From Microbacterium album (GTDB lineage Bacteria > Actinomycetota > Actinomycetes > Actinomycetales > Microbacteriaceae), in contig NZ_BMJY01000003.1 of assembly GCF_014643695.1 (NCBI RefSeq), positions 1-64,000 of the forward strand: a stretch of DNA of 64,000 nt. The letters run 5' to 3'. The translations under genes were made by a program, and so were the position numbers. This document shows, piece after piece, positions 49,106-58,200 of this stretch. The notes beneath the pieces are model-generated. The model saw only the letters and a list, made by a program, of their open reading frames with translations. It was not told the origin of the DNA and ran no database searches. The first letter of the stretch is position 1; each line of letters opens with the position of its first letter.

Positions 49106-50620
49106 TCAGTCCAGGTGGGTCAGCCGTCCGGCGATCATCGTCGCGTGCACCGGCATCGCGCGCAGCTCGGTCTCGGATGCCGCAAGCGGATCATGCGCGA
49201 TGAGCGCGAGGTCGGCGGGTTCGCCGGGCTCGATGCGCGCGCCGTGGAGCGAGCCGCCGCCCGTGGAGGCCGCCAACGCCGTCGCGGCGTCCACGCGCTC
49301 CTCCGGGCGCCACGGATCGCGGCCGTCCCGCGTACGGAACACGGCCGCGGCCATCGAGACCCAGGGGTCGAGCGGAGCGACCGGCGCGTCGGAGCCCAGC
49401 AGCAGATTGGCGCCCGCGTCGCGCAGCGAACGCAACGGGTAGGGCAAGGCCGTCTGCGCCGCCCAGAGCTCGTCCGTCAGCGCGCGATCATCGAGCGCGT
49501 GCTCCGGCTGGACGCTCGCTCCGACATCCAGCCGCGCGAACCGCGCGAGATCCGCGTGACGCACGAGCTGCGCGTGCTCGATCCGCCCGACCGCCCCCGT
49601 CGCGGCGAACGCGTCGAGCGCGAGGGTGTTCGCCACGTCACCGATCGCGTGGATGGCGCACCCGATGCCCGCCGCGGTCGCGGCCGTCATCAGCTCCCGC
49701 AGCTGCGCGGGGTCGACGTTGAGCGCACCCCGGTTGCCGGGGTCGTCCGCATAGCCGTGGCTGCACGCCGCGGTGCGCGTGCCGAGCGAGCCGTCGGTGA
49801 TGACCTTGAGCGGGCCGACGCGCACGAGATCGGTGTCCGCATCGCGCAACGGGTCGCCCGACTGCAGTCCGAGCGCGATCGCCCGGTCGAGGTGCTGGGG
49901 GTAGATGCCGAAGTCGACGCGGAGAGCATCGAACCCAGCCGCGACGCGCCGCTGCCACGCGTCCTCGTTCCAGGTCATGTCGAGGTCGACGTAGCCCACG
50001 AGCCCCCGCGCGGCAGCCGCCTGCGCGGCGCGCGTCACGGCGGCATCCGCGTCGGCGTCCGGAACGGTGTTGAGCACGCGCGTGATCGCGAACGCCGCCT
50101 CCTCGCGCACCAGCCCGGCCGCGTCGGGCTCGAGGCCCTCGCGCCGCAGCGCCGCCGAGTTGAGCCACAGGGAGTGCAGGTCGAGGCTGAGGATGTAGGT
50201 GGGCACGTCGCCCGTCGCGGCGTCGAGCACGCCGAGCGCCGCGGGCTCGGGCCAGAGCGCGTCGCGCATCTCCACCGCGATGCGCCGCCCATCCGACCGC
50301 ACCGGCGCCCGCGCCGCCAGCGCCGCCGCCTCCTGCGCGGACGCCGCGTCGCGCAGCGACACCCGTTCCACGCCCAGCGCCCACTGCACGACGTGCACGT
50401 GGTGGTCCCACAGCCCGGGGATGAGCCAGGCGCCGCCGCCGTCGAGCACCGTGCCCCGGCGCGGCAGCGCCCCCGCCGGCGCGATGTCGGCGATCAGGCC
50501 GTCCGCGAGGTGCACGTCGTACACCGCCGCGGGATCGACCATCGCGAGCGGCATCAGCTCGCGCCCCTCGCCCCCGATCCGCACCTCGGCGATCACGTCG
50601 ACGTGGGCACCCCGGGTCAC
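49106..50620 (-). CDS. Amidohydrolase family protein (YtcJ-like)
   Basis: A 504-aa metal-dependent hydrolase. The first metal motif is GLWDHHVHV near residue 80. The carboxylate/His residues continue with AIHAIGDVAN, GRIEHAQLV and LLLGSDAPVAPLDPW, as in YtcJ-type amidohydrolases. The GTG at 50620 is chosen for its 4-nt overlap with the nei stop (GTGA). These enzymes act on amide or N-formyl groups of small molecules; the substrate is unknown. It is co-transcribed with a DNA glycosylase and rpiB, with no evident functional link. Confidence 0.85.
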   Translation of the reverse strand: MTRGAHVDVIAEVRIGGEGRELMPLAMVDPAAVYDVHLADGLIADIAPAGALPRRGTVLDGGGAWLIPGLWDHHVHVVQWALGVERVSLRDAASAQEAAALAARAPVRSDGRRIAVEMRDALWPEPAALGVLDAATGDVPTYILSLDLHSLWLNSAALRREGLEPDAAGLVREEAAFAITRVLNTVPDADADAAVTRAAQAAAARGLVGYVDLDMTWNEDAWQRRVAAGFDALRVDFGIYPQHLDRAIALGLQSGDPLRDADTDLVRVGPLKVITDGSLGTRTAACSHGYADDPGNRGALNVDPAQLRELMTAATAAGIGCAIHAIGDVANTLALDAFAATGAVGRIEHAQLVRHADLARFARLDVGASVQPEHALDDRALTDELWAAQTALPYPLRSLRDAGANLLLGSDAPVAPLDPWVSMAAAVFRTRDGRDPWRPEERVDAATALAASTGGGSLHGARIEPGEPADLALIAHDPLAASETELRAMPVHATMIAGRLTHLD

Positions 50621-51645
50621 CGCTGGCATCCGGGGCACCAGTATAGTTTGCGGGCGGCCATCTCCTCGAGCACGATCTCCGTGCCGCAGACCCGGCACGG
50701 CAGACCCGCGCGGTGGTAGACCCAGTGCCGGTCGTCGCGGTGTGCCATTGCCTTGCGCCACGCCTCGCCCTCCAGGCCGTCCATCGTCATCATCTGACCG
50801 GTCTCGACGCCGATGCGCAGCAGCCGGTCCCAGTCGTGCCACAGCTCCCGCACGATCTCCTCGGGGATCGCCTTGCCCGGCGTGTGCGGATCGAGGCGCG
50901 CGCGGTACAGCATCTCGGCGCGGTACACGTTGCCGATGCCGCTGACCACCGACTGGTCCATCAGCAGCAGGCCGATCGCCACGTTGCGGCGGCGCACCGC
51001 CGCCACGAAGCGCTCCTCGTTCTCGGCCGGGTCGCCCACGAGCGGATCGGGGCCGAGGCGGGCGATCACAGCGTCGATCTGCTCGGGCGTCTCGACCACA
51101 CACGCCGTGGGGCCGCGCAGGTCGGCGCACGTCACGTCCGTCATCAGCCGCAGGCGCACCTGTCCCACGACCGGAGGAGGCCACTCCGCATCAGCCGCTT
51201 CGAGGCCGTCCGCCTCGTCGAGCCCCTTCGTCTGCTCCGACATCCGCACGTGCACCCGCGTCTTGCGGGGCGCGCCGATCGAGGTCAGCGAGTTCTCGCC
51301 GGCGTCGTCGAACACCGGCGCGTCGTCGGCGCCTCCGAGGTCGGTGCCCCGCTGGTTCGTCTGCCCCATCCTGCCGTTGGCCGAGGCGATCGTGGGATCC
51401 ACGAGGATCTCGCCCGCGAAGTCCCACGCGCCGTAGAGGCCCAGGTGCACGCGCAGCCAGACCTGACCGTCGAATTCGAGGAACATCTGCTTGCCCACCG
51501 CCTGCGCCTTGGTCGGCACACGGCCGGACAGCTCGGCCGCTCCCGCGGCGAACCGACCCTGCGGGCTGGAGGCCTGAACCTGCCGGCCGACGAAGTTACG
51601 CTCGAACTGCCGCGCGATGCGGTGGACGGAATGACCCTCGGGCAT
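50617..51645 (-). CDS. Fpg/Nei family DNA glycosylase with an extended insert
   Basis: A 342-aa bifunctional glycosylase/AP lyase for oxidised bases. The N-terminus MPEGHSVHR provides the catalytic Pro2 and Glu3. The H2TH region contains MDQSVVSGIGNVYRAEMLYR, and the C-terminal zinc finger is CRVCGTEI...YWCPGC. Between about residues 90 and 160 there is an acidic insert (GADDAPVFDDAGE, EADGLEAADAE) that makes the protein about 60 residues longer than typical members. It overlaps rpiB (TGATG) and the amidohydrolase (GTGA). Closest type is probably the actinobacterial Nei2. Confidence 0.92.
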   Translation of the reverse strand: MPEGHSVHRIARQFERNFVGRQVQASSPQGRFAAGAAELSGRVPTKAQAVGKQMFLEFDGQVWLRVHLGLYGAWDFAGEILVDPTIASANGRMGQTNQRGTDLGGADDAPVFDDAGENSLTSIGAPRKTRVHVRMSEQTKGLDEADGLEAADAEWPPPVVGQVRLRLMTDVTCADLRGPTACVVETPEQIDAVIARLGPDPLVGDPAENEERFVAAVRRRNVAIGLLLMDQSVVSGIGNVYRAEMLYRARLDPHTPGKAIPEEIVRELWHDWDRLLRIGVETGQMMTMDGLEGEAWRKAMAHRDDRHWVYHRAGLPCRVCGTEIVLEEMAARKLYWCPGCQR

Positions 51646-52133
51646 CAGCTCGCGCGCGGGTCCGGCTCGAGCGTGCCGTCGGTCTCGTACGCGGCGATCT
51701 GCCCGATGCGCCGCACGTGACGCTCGTCGCCCGAGAAGGGCGTCTCGATGAAGCGATCGATGAAGCCCACCACGTCGTCGAACCCATGCTGTCGCGCGCC
51801 GATCGCGATCACGTTGGCGTCGTTGTGCTCGCGGGCGAGCTCGGCGGTAGCGATGCTCCACACGAGCGCGGCGCGCACCCCGCGGACCTTGTTCGCCGCG
51901 ATCTGCTCTCCGTTGCCGGAGCCGCCGAATACCACGCCGAGCGCCTCGACGCCGCTCTCCTGGTCGGCCACCACGGCCTGCGCCGCGCGGATGCAGAACG
52001 CCGGATAGTCGTCCACGGGGTCGTACTCGATCGGCCCGTGGTCGACGACCTCGTGCCCCTGCCCCGCCAGGTGGTGCTGCAGCTGCGTGGAGAACTCGAG
52101 CCCGGCGTGGTCGGTCGCGATGTGGATGCGCAT
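51645..52133 (-). CDS. rpiB: Ribose-5-phosphate isomerase B
   Basis: A 162-aa enzyme interconverting ribose 5-phosphate and ribulose 5-phosphate in the pentose phosphate pathway. MRIHIATDHAGLE is the start motif (ATG 52133; the in-frame upstream sequence is not supported). GVVFGGSGNGEQIAANKVRG in parts is the phosphate loop: Gly and Glu replace the Cys of E. coli RpiB, as in the mycobacterial enzyme that uses Glu as base. It heads the rpiB-nei-amidohydrolase run. Confidence 0.95.
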   Translation of the reverse strand: MRIHIATDHAGLEFSTQLQHHLAGQGHEVVDHGPIEYDPVDDYPAFCIRAAQAVVADQESGVEALGVVFGGSGNGEQIAANKVRGVRAALVWSIATAELAREHNDANVIAIGARQHGFDDVVGFIDRFIETPFSGDERHVRRIGQIAAYETDGTLEPDPRAS

Positions 52134-52358
52134 GGAGACTATCCTAGGGACGGTGCGGCGCCGCGTTGCGCTCACCGCACGGCCGCATCGTTCCTCACCG
52201 CACGGGCGCGCGCACCGGTATTTCAGATGTCCGTCCGCTTTCGGAGATGGCCGCCCGGCAACGCCGCAGGTCTCGAACGATGAACGTTTCAGGACGCGGA
52301 TGCGAACGGCGAAGCGTCGGCATTGCGCGCAAGTTCACCGCGCCGCCACCGTGAGCAG

Positions 52359-52706
52359 ATGCTCACGCTGCTCGACGAGGCGTTCGCGCCGACCACAGGG
52401 TCAATCGGCTTTGTCCAGGCTCCGCTCGAGGTCGTTGCGGCCGCGTACGAGGCATGGCAGCGCGAGATCTACCATGACGTCACGGCACGAGCGTTCGAAG
52501 CCCCGCTCTTCAACCCCGACGCCTACGGCCCCCAGGGCGTCTGGTTCCGACGATCCGGATTCATCGACCGCTGGTCCCCACCCGGCTCCTACGACCCCGA
52601 CGCACCCCCACCCACACCCCGCCACCCCCCACGCGAAGTCACCTACCCACAAGCCCAACAACGCCTCGGCATCATCCCCGCCCACGCCGCCACCCTCCCC
52701 GGATGA
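52359..52706 (+). pseudogene. Probable gene remnant or chimera (MLTLLDEAF-type N-terminus, Pro-rich tail)
   Basis: The frame from ATG 52359 gives 115 residues. The first 45 (MLTLLDEAFAPTTGSIGFVQ onward) look like a folded N-terminus with ordinary codon use. From about 52497 the sequence changes to a C-rich, Pro-rich stretch (DPDAPPPTPRHPPREVTYPQ) ending HAATLPG. The abrupt switch in codon use suggests that two genes were joined. No ribosome binding site better than GTGAGCAG is present. The same opening codons, MLTLLD, recur at 53165 where they are cut short by hemH. I cannot name a family. It may be a real short protein. Confidence 0.4.
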
Positions 52707-52752
52707 CCATGCGCAGCACAACCAGAGAAGACCCGAGCAGAGGAGTGCCCGC

Positions 52753-53181
52753 ATGGCTGCGGAATTCGGTGGGGAGCGGTTCGTCGACGCGATCTACGCA
52801 GCGGTGTTTGCGCCCGCGGTCGACCAGGTGATGGCGACGTTGCAGGAGCCGCCCGGGCGCGAGCGGCATCCCCGTCTCGTGGAGTTGCACAGGTGGTTCG
52901 CGAGCCGCGGTGCCCATGATCGGCTGATGCTGCGCGCGGCGCTCCGAGAGTGCGCGGACAGCGCGGTCTTCGGTCTGCTCGCCGTGCTGGACGGCGCCCG
53001 CCCGATCAGTGACGGATTCCAGCACGAACCTCGCCTACTCATCACAGACGGCGACCATGAAACGCAGATCGCTCCCGAGGGCGATGACGGGGACCTTCAC
53101 GGCATCTTCCGCTCACTCGTCGATGAGCGCACCGCACCCACCATCGTCCCCCTGAACACCCCCGATGCTCACGCTCCTTGA
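52753..53181 (+). CDS. Hypothetical protein, accessory
   Basis: A 142-aa protein with GAGGAG about 9 nt before the ATG. The first 85 residues are helical with no motif I know (FGGERFVDAIYAAVFAPAVD, then a Trp-Phe-Ala segment RWFASRGAHDRLMLRAAL). The rest is acidic (TDGDHETQIAPEGDDGD) and ends in Pro/Asn. It is cytoplasmic, and its end converges on hemH with a 15-nt gap. The neighbourhood of a remnant and a truncated duplicate suggests an accessory module such as an effector/immunity pair that has decayed; this is speculative. Confidence 0.6.
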   Translation: MAAEFGGERFVDAIYAAVFAPAVDQVMATLQEPPGRERHPRLVELHRWFASRGAHDRLMLRAALRECADSAVFGLLAVLDGARPISDGFQHEPRLLITDGDHETQIAPEGDDGDLHGIFRSLVDERTAPTIVPLNTPDAHAP

Positions 53182-53196
53182 CGGAGCAGGCGGCCG

Positions 53197-54423
53197 TCAG
53201 GGCAGGAGGCCGGCGGCGGCGGGGCGGAAGCCCAGGCGGGCGTTCTCGCTGTCCCCGGGGCGGGACACGTCGTACCAGGGCCCCAGGGGGGTCAGGTGCG
53301 GACGCTCGGCAGCGGGCGTGCCGTTGAGGCGCTCCTCGATCAGGTCGACCAGGCCCGCGACGAACGCGGGGTGCACGCCCGGCGTCTGGGTGCGGACCGA
53401 GCGCAGGCCGGCCTCGGCGGCCGACTCCATCGCCTCGTTGTCGAGGTCCCACATGACCTCCATGTGGTCGCTGATGAAGCCCAGCGGCACGATCGCGACG
53501 GCCTCGACCCCCTGCGCGGGCAGTTCGGCGATCTCGTCGTTGATGTCGGGCTCGAGCCACGGCTGGGAGGCCGGGCCCGAGCGGGACTGGTAGACGAGCT
53601 TCCAGCCCGTGCCGGCGGCGTCGGGCACCTCCTCGGCGAGCCGGTTCATGATGTGCTCGGCCACGGCGAGGTGCTGCGCGGCGTACGCGCCCCCCTCGCC
53701 CCAGTCGACGTCGCGCGGTCCGGAACGCTCCGCGTCGGCCGTCGGGATGCTGTGGGTCGAGAACAGCACGCGGATCGCCTCGGCGGCCACGCCGTCGGAG
53801 AGGTAGGCCGCCACCGCGTCGCGCACACCCTCGTAGAAGGGCTCGACGAAGCCGGGGTGGTCGAAGAACAGCCGCACCTTGTCGATCGCCACGGGATCGT
53901 CCCCCTCCCCGAGACCGGTGTCGATGAGCACCCGGGCGATGTCCTCGCGGTACTGCCGATCGCTCGAGTAGGAGCTGTAGGCGCTCGTCGCCACCGCCAG
54001 CAGTGTGCGGTGCCCGTCGGCGTGCGCCTGACGCACCGCGTCCTCGAGATAGGGGTCCCAGTTGCGGTTGCCCCAGTAGACCGGCAGGTCCAGTCCGCGC
54101 CGCGCGATCTCGGCCTCCAGCGCGGCCTTGAGCTCGCGGTTCTGCGCGTTGATCGGGCTGATGCCGCCGAAGTGGCGATAGTGCGTCGCGACCTCCTCGA
54201 GCCGCTCGTCCGGGATGCCGCGACCGCGCGTGACGTTGCGCAGGAACGGGATCACGTCGTCCTGCCCCTCGGGGCCGCCGAAGCTCGCCAGCAGGATCGC
54301 GTCGTACGCGACCGGCGTCTCGATGAAGGGCTCGCCGCTCGATGCCGCCGCCGAGGCGAAGAGGGGCCCGCGCTCGGTCGCGGTGACGGTGGACGTGGGG
54401 GTGTTCTCGCGCTGCTCGTTCAC
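53197..54423 (-). CDS. hemH: Ferrochelatase (coproporphyrin III type)
   Basis: A 408-aa enzyme that inserts Fe(II) into a porphyrin. Family segments are YDAILLASFGGPEGQDDVIPF in parts, FSTHSIPTADAERSG with the metal-binding His, and a C-terminal VPLGFISDHMEVMWDLDNEA containing the Glu pair. In actinobacteria this enzyme acts on coproporphyrin III before decarboxylation (CpfC). The start is uncertain: GTG 54423 has GGAGGG almost touching it, while GTG 54483 lacks any ribosome binding site. The first 45 residues are not conserved either way. Confidence 0.92.
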   Translation of the reverse strand: MNEQRENTPTSTVTATERGPLFASAAASSGEPFIETPVAYDAILLASFGGPEGQDDVIPFLRNVTRGRGIPDERLEEVATHYRHFGGISPINAQNRELKAALEAEIARRGLDLPVYWGNRNWDPYLEDAVRQAHADGHRTLLAVATSAYSSYSSDRQYREDIARVLIDTGLGEGDDPVAIDKVRLFFDHPGFVEPFYEGVRDAVAAYLSDGVAAEAIRVLFSTHSIPTADAERSGPRDVDWGEGGAYAAQHLAVAEHIMNRLAEEVPDAAGTGWKLVYQSRSGPASQPWLEPDINDEIAELPAQGVEAVAIVPLGFISDHMEVMWDLDNEAMESAAEAGLRSVRTQTPGVHPAFVAGLVDLIEERLNGTPAAERPHLTPLGPWYDVSRPGDSENARLGFRPAAAGLLP

Positions 54424-54499
54424 CCCTCCAGTCTCGCACCTGGCGCACACGTCGATCGCGCGCGGGTCCAGGACGTCGACCACCGGGTCGCGCGGGGCG

Positions 54500-55369
54500 T
54501 CAGCCCGCGACGGGATCTCCCAGGCGACTCACCGTCAGGTCGTAGCCGGAGAACCGGAGCTCGCTGCCGGAGACGAGCGAGCGCACGCGCTCCTCGTCCG
54601 TGTCGCGCAGGACCCCGATATGGACGCGCCGGCCGGGATCGTCCACCTCGAAGATCACGACCCCCCTCGCGGCGAGCCTGTCCAGCAGATCGCCGATCGG
54701 CCCGCGCTCTCCCGGCGAGGCCGTGATGGTGAGCGCGTCGCTCCACACGGTGACGTCGGTGCCCTCCGGCGCGCGCGCCGACGCAGCGACGTCCGGGGCG
54801 CCGCGCAGCAGCGAGATCCCGCGCCGGAAGCGCTCCGCGCGATCATCGGGGCCGGGGCAGTCGCCGCTGTCGATCAGGAGGAAACCCACGTCCGCGCGCT
54901 GCTCGTACTGGATGGTGCACCCGACGGCGATGGCGTCGAGCTGGCGCGCCGCGGCGACCGCCTCGCGCCCGATCTGCGGGCACGGGTCGTCGTAGGCGTA
55001 GACCACCGCCGCCGAGCCGCGTTCGGTCTCCACCGTCACCCGCCAGTCGACGTCCTCGCGGTACCCGGCTTCGCAGGCGGCCACCCGCAGCCGTTCCACC
55101 GCCGACTCCTCGGCCTTGATCGTCACGCGGGCCGAGGTCCGCAGCTCGCCGAGGATCAGTCCCTCGCTCCACCGGTCGCCCTCGGCGGCCTCGACACCGG
55201 GGACGTCCGCCAGCGCCTCCACGAACCGCGAGAACTCGGCGTCGGGCCGCTGAACCGTCATTCCCATCGTGCCCACGCCGGCTCCGACTGCGAAATACCC
55301 TGCGACGAGCACCGCGGCAACCGTGACGGCCGCGGCCAGCCGTTCCGCGCCACGATCGTCTCGGGCCAT
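54500..55369 (-). CDS. Membrane-anchored hypothetical protein
   Basis: A 289-aa protein. The ATG at 55369 has AGGAG at 6-nt spacing. A basic N-terminus precedes one TM (about residues 13-33, AVTVAAVLVAGYFAVGAGVG), and the rest is predicted to lie outside the cell. The ectodomain alternates acidic helices and short strands with four cysteines (ACEAGY, DDPCPQIG, VGCTIQY, SGDCPGPDD) that could form disulfides. No known family. It ends 77 nt before the hemH start and may be co-transcribed with it. Confidence 0.65.
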   Translation of the reverse strand: MARDDRGAERLAAAVTVAAVLVAGYFAVGAGVGTMGMTVQRPDAEFSRFVEALADVPGVEAAEGDRWSEGLILGELRTSARVTIKAEESAVERLRVAACEAGYREDVDWRVTVETERGSAAVVYAYDDPCPQIGREAVAAARQLDAIAVGCTIQYEQRADVGFLLIDSGDCPGPDDRAERFRRGISLLRGAPDVAASARAPEGTDVTVWSDALTITASPGERGPIGDLLDRLAARGVVIFEVDDPGRRVHIGVLRDTDEERVRSLVSGSELRFSGYDLTVSRLGDPVAG

Positions 55370-55566
55370 CGCCGTCTCCTTCGTGCTCCCCCGGCTCGCA
55401 TGGTAGGCCCAACCGCGGCGCGACGCGTGCACGGGCTCGCATGTTTCATCCCATGTTCATCGGGTCGGAGTCTCACCGCGATCCCGGGCCTCGAAACACG
55501 TAGGCTTGTCGAGTTGCCGCCGCCCGCGCGGCACTCCCCTGCCACACACCCCTCGGGAGCTCAGCA

Positions 55567-58119
55567 GTGCCTGGAGAGAACCTCACCCGCATCGAGGCGC
55601 AGGAGCGCCGCGCCGTCGTGGACACGCGCTCCTACGAGGTGGCGCTCGACCTCACCAAGGGCGCCGAGGTGTTCGGCTCGCGCAGCGTCGTGCGCTTCTC
55701 CGCGACGCCGGGGGCCGCCACCTTCATCGACCTGATCGCCCGGGACGTCCGGGAGATCACGCTCAACGGCCGCGAGATCGACCCTTCCGTGGCGTTCCGG
55801 GACTCGCGCATCCAGCTCGACGGTCTCGAGGAGGAGAACGAGCTCGTCGTCGACGCCGACTGCCTCTACACCAACACGGGCGAGGGTCTGCACCGCTTCG
55901 TGGACCCCGTCGACGGGGAGGTGTATCTGTACACGCAGTTCGAGGTGGCCGACTCGCGCCGGGTGTTCGCGGTGTTCGAGCAGCCCGACCTCAAGGCCAC
56001 CTTCCAGTTCACGGTGACGGCGCCTGCCGCGTGGAAGGTCGTCTCGAACTCGCCGACGCCCGAGCCCATCCCGCACGACGACGGGGAGAACGCGACGTGG
56101 GGCTTCGCGCCGACGCCGCGCATGTCGTCCTACATCGCCGCGATCGTCGCGGGCCCCTACGAGGAGACCCGGTCCGAGCTCACCAACTCGGAGGGCCGCG
56201 TGATCCCGCTCGGCGTGCTCGCGCGCAAGAGCCTGTGGGACCACGTCGACGCCGACTACATCTTCGAGAAGACGCGCCAGGGCTTCGCCTACTACGAGGA
56301 GAAGTTCGGCTACCCGTACCCCTTCGAGAAGTACGACCAGCTGTTCGTCCCCGAGTTCAACGCGGGCGCCATGGAGAACGCCGGCGCCGTCACGTTCACC
56401 GAGGCGTACGTGTTCCGCAGCAACGTCACGGATGCGGTCAGGGAACGTCGGGTCGTGACGATCCTGCACGAGCTCGCGCACATGTGGTTCGGCGACCTCG
56501 TGACGATGAAGTGGTGGAACGACCTGTGGCTGAACGAGTCGTTCGCCGAGTGGGCCTCCACGATCGCCACCGCCGAGGCGACGGAGTGGACCGAGGCCTG
56601 GACGACCTTCAACGCGATGGAGAAGACCTGGGCCTACCGGCAGGACCAGCTGCCGTCCACGCACCCGGTCGTCGCGCCGATCAACGACCTGGAGGACGTG
56701 CAGGTCAACTTCGACGGCATCACGTACGCCAAGGGCGGATCGGTGCTGAAGCAGCTCGCCGCGTGGGTGGGCATCGACGCGTTCTTCGCCGGCGTGGGCT
56801 CCTACTTCCGCAAGCACGCCTTCTCGAACACGGAGCTGCGGGATCTGCTCACGGAGCTGGAGCGCACGAGCGGGCGTGACCTGTCGGGCTGGTCCGCGAA
56901 GTGGCTCGAGACCGCGGGCGTGAACACGCTCTCGCCGGTCATCGACGAGGCGGGCGACGGCACGATCTCCCGCTTCGCCATCACGCAGACCGCTCCCGCC
57001 GACTACCCCACCATCCGTCCCCACCGCCTGGGGATCGGCTTCTACGAGCTCGCCGGAGGCGCCCTCACGCGCACGCACCGCGTCGAGCTCGACGTGGACG
57101 GCGACCTCACCGAGGTGCCCGACCTGAAGGGCAAGCGGCGTCCGGCGCTCGTGCTGCTGAACGACGACGACCTCGCGTACGCGAAGATCCGGCTCGACGA
57201 CCGCTCTCTCGAGACCGCGATCGCCCACCTGGCCGACATCTCCGATCCGCTGGCCCGCTCGCTCGTGTGGGGCGCCGCGTGGGATCAGACCCGCGACGCC
57301 GAGTCGGCGCCGAGCGACTACGTCGACCTGGTGCTGCGCAACATCGGTCGCGAGTCCGAGTCCACGACGATCCGCACCACCCTCGCGCAGCTGCAGCTGA
57401 CCGCGAACGCGTATGTCGCCCCCGCGGCGCGCGAGGCGACGCGCGCCCGCGTGGCGGACAGCCTGTGGGAGCTCGCGCAGGGCGCCGAGGCGGGCAGCGA
57501 TGCACAGCTGCAGTTCGTGACCGCTTTCGCGTCCGCGGCGTCGACGCCCGCGCAGTGGGAGACGGTGCGCCGCCTCCGCGACGGGGAGATCGCCCTCGAG
57601 GGCCTGACGGTCGACACGGACCTGGCGTGGCAGCTCCTCGTCTCGCTCGCGGCGGGAGGAGCGGCCGACGACGCCGCGATCGACGACGCCCTGGCCGCCG
57701 ACAACACGGCGAAGGGCGCCGAGTTCGCCGCGCAGGCCCGCGCCGCCATCCCCACGCCCGAGGCCAAGGCCAAGGCGTGGGCGTCGCTCGTCGAGCGGGA
57801 CGAGCTGCCCAACTCGCTCGTGCGCTCGGCGGCCACCGGATTCGTGCACCCGGCGTCGCGCCATCTGCTGCGCGAGTACGTGGCGCCCTACTTCGGCATG
57901 CTGGTGCCGATCTGGGAATCGCGCACCTTCAAGATCGCCGAGTACCTCTGCGAGCTGCTCTACCCGGCGCCTCTCGCAGACGCCGCTCTGCTCGAGGCGA
58001 CCCGCACGTGGCTGGGCGAGAACCCCGAGGCTCCGGCTGCGCTGCGCCGCATCGTGCTCGAGGGACTCGCCGGCGTCGAGCGCGCGCTGGCCGCGCAGGC
58101 GCGCGACGAGGACGAGTGA
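55567..58119 (+). CDS. pepN: Aminopeptidase N (M1 metallopeptidase)
   Basis: An 850-aa zinc aminopeptidase. The exopeptidase signature GAMEN is at about residue 266 (FNAGAMENAGAVTF). The zinc site HELAH (about 300) is followed by NESFAEW with the third ligand Glu. The start is GTG 55567; GGAG lies 9 nt upstream. A -10-like TAGGCT at 55501-55506 gives a leader of about 55 nt. No signal peptide, so it degrades peptides in the cytoplasm. It is followed by a hairpin terminator. Confidence 0.96.
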   Translation: MPGENLTRIEAQERRAVVDTRSYEVALDLTKGAEVFGSRSVVRFSATPGAATFIDLIARDVREITLNGREIDPSVAFRDSRIQLDGLEEENELVVDADCLYTNTGEGLHRFVDPVDGEVYLYTQFEVADSRRVFAVFEQPDLKATFQFTVTAPAAWKVVSNSPTPEPIPHDDGENATWGFAPTPRMSSYIAAIVAGPYEETRSELTNSEGRVIPLGVLARKSLWDHVDADYIFEKTRQGFAYYEEKFGYPYPFEKYDQLFVPEFNAGAMENAGAVTFTEAYVFRSNVTDAVRERRVVTILHELAHMWFGDLVTMKWWNDLWLNESFAEWASTIATAEATEWTEAWTTFNAMEKTWAYRQDQLPSTHPVVAPINDLEDVQVNFDGITYAKGGSVLKQLAAWVGIDAFFAGVGSYFRKHAFSNTELRDLLTELERTSGRDLSGWSAKWLETAGVNTLSPVIDEAGDGTISRFAITQTAPADYPTIRPHRLGIGFYELAGGALTRTHRVELDVDGDLTEVPDLKGKRRPALVLLNDDDLAYAKIRLDDRSLETAIAHLADISDPLARSLVWGAAWDQTRDAESAPSDYVDLVLRNIGRESESTTIRTTLAQLQLTANAYVAPAAREATRARVADSLWELAQGAEAGSDAQLQFVTAFASAASTPAQWETVRRLRDGEIALEGLTVDTDLAWQLLVSLAAGGAADDAAIDDALAADNTAKGAEFAAQARAAIPTPEAKAKAWASLVERDELPNSLVRSAATGFVHPASRHLLREYVAPYFGMLVPIWESRTFKIAEYLCELLYPAPLADAALLEATRTWLGENPEAPAALRRIVLEGLAGVERALAAQARDEDE

Positions 58120-58142
58120 CCCTGCCGACCACGATCGTTCCC

Positions 58143-58184
58143 GGCGAGCCCCGACGACGCGCACAGCGCGCACCGGGGCTCGCC
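58143..58184 (+). terminator. Hairpin after pepN
   Basis: GGCGAGCCCCG (58143-58153) pairs with CGGGGCTCGCC (58174-58184) with further GCGC pairing in the loop. It is immediately followed by the -10 box of the mscS gene. Confidence 0.7.
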
Positions 58185-58187
58185 GCC

Positions 58188-58193
58188 TAACAT
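58188..58193 (+). promoter_or_regulatory. -10 element TAACAT; probable leaderless start of the mscS gene
   Basis: TAACAT ends 7 nt before the ATG at 58201, and no ribosome binding site is present. The box lies 3 nt after the pepN hairpin. Confidence 0.5.
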
Positions 58194-58200
58194 CGACCCG

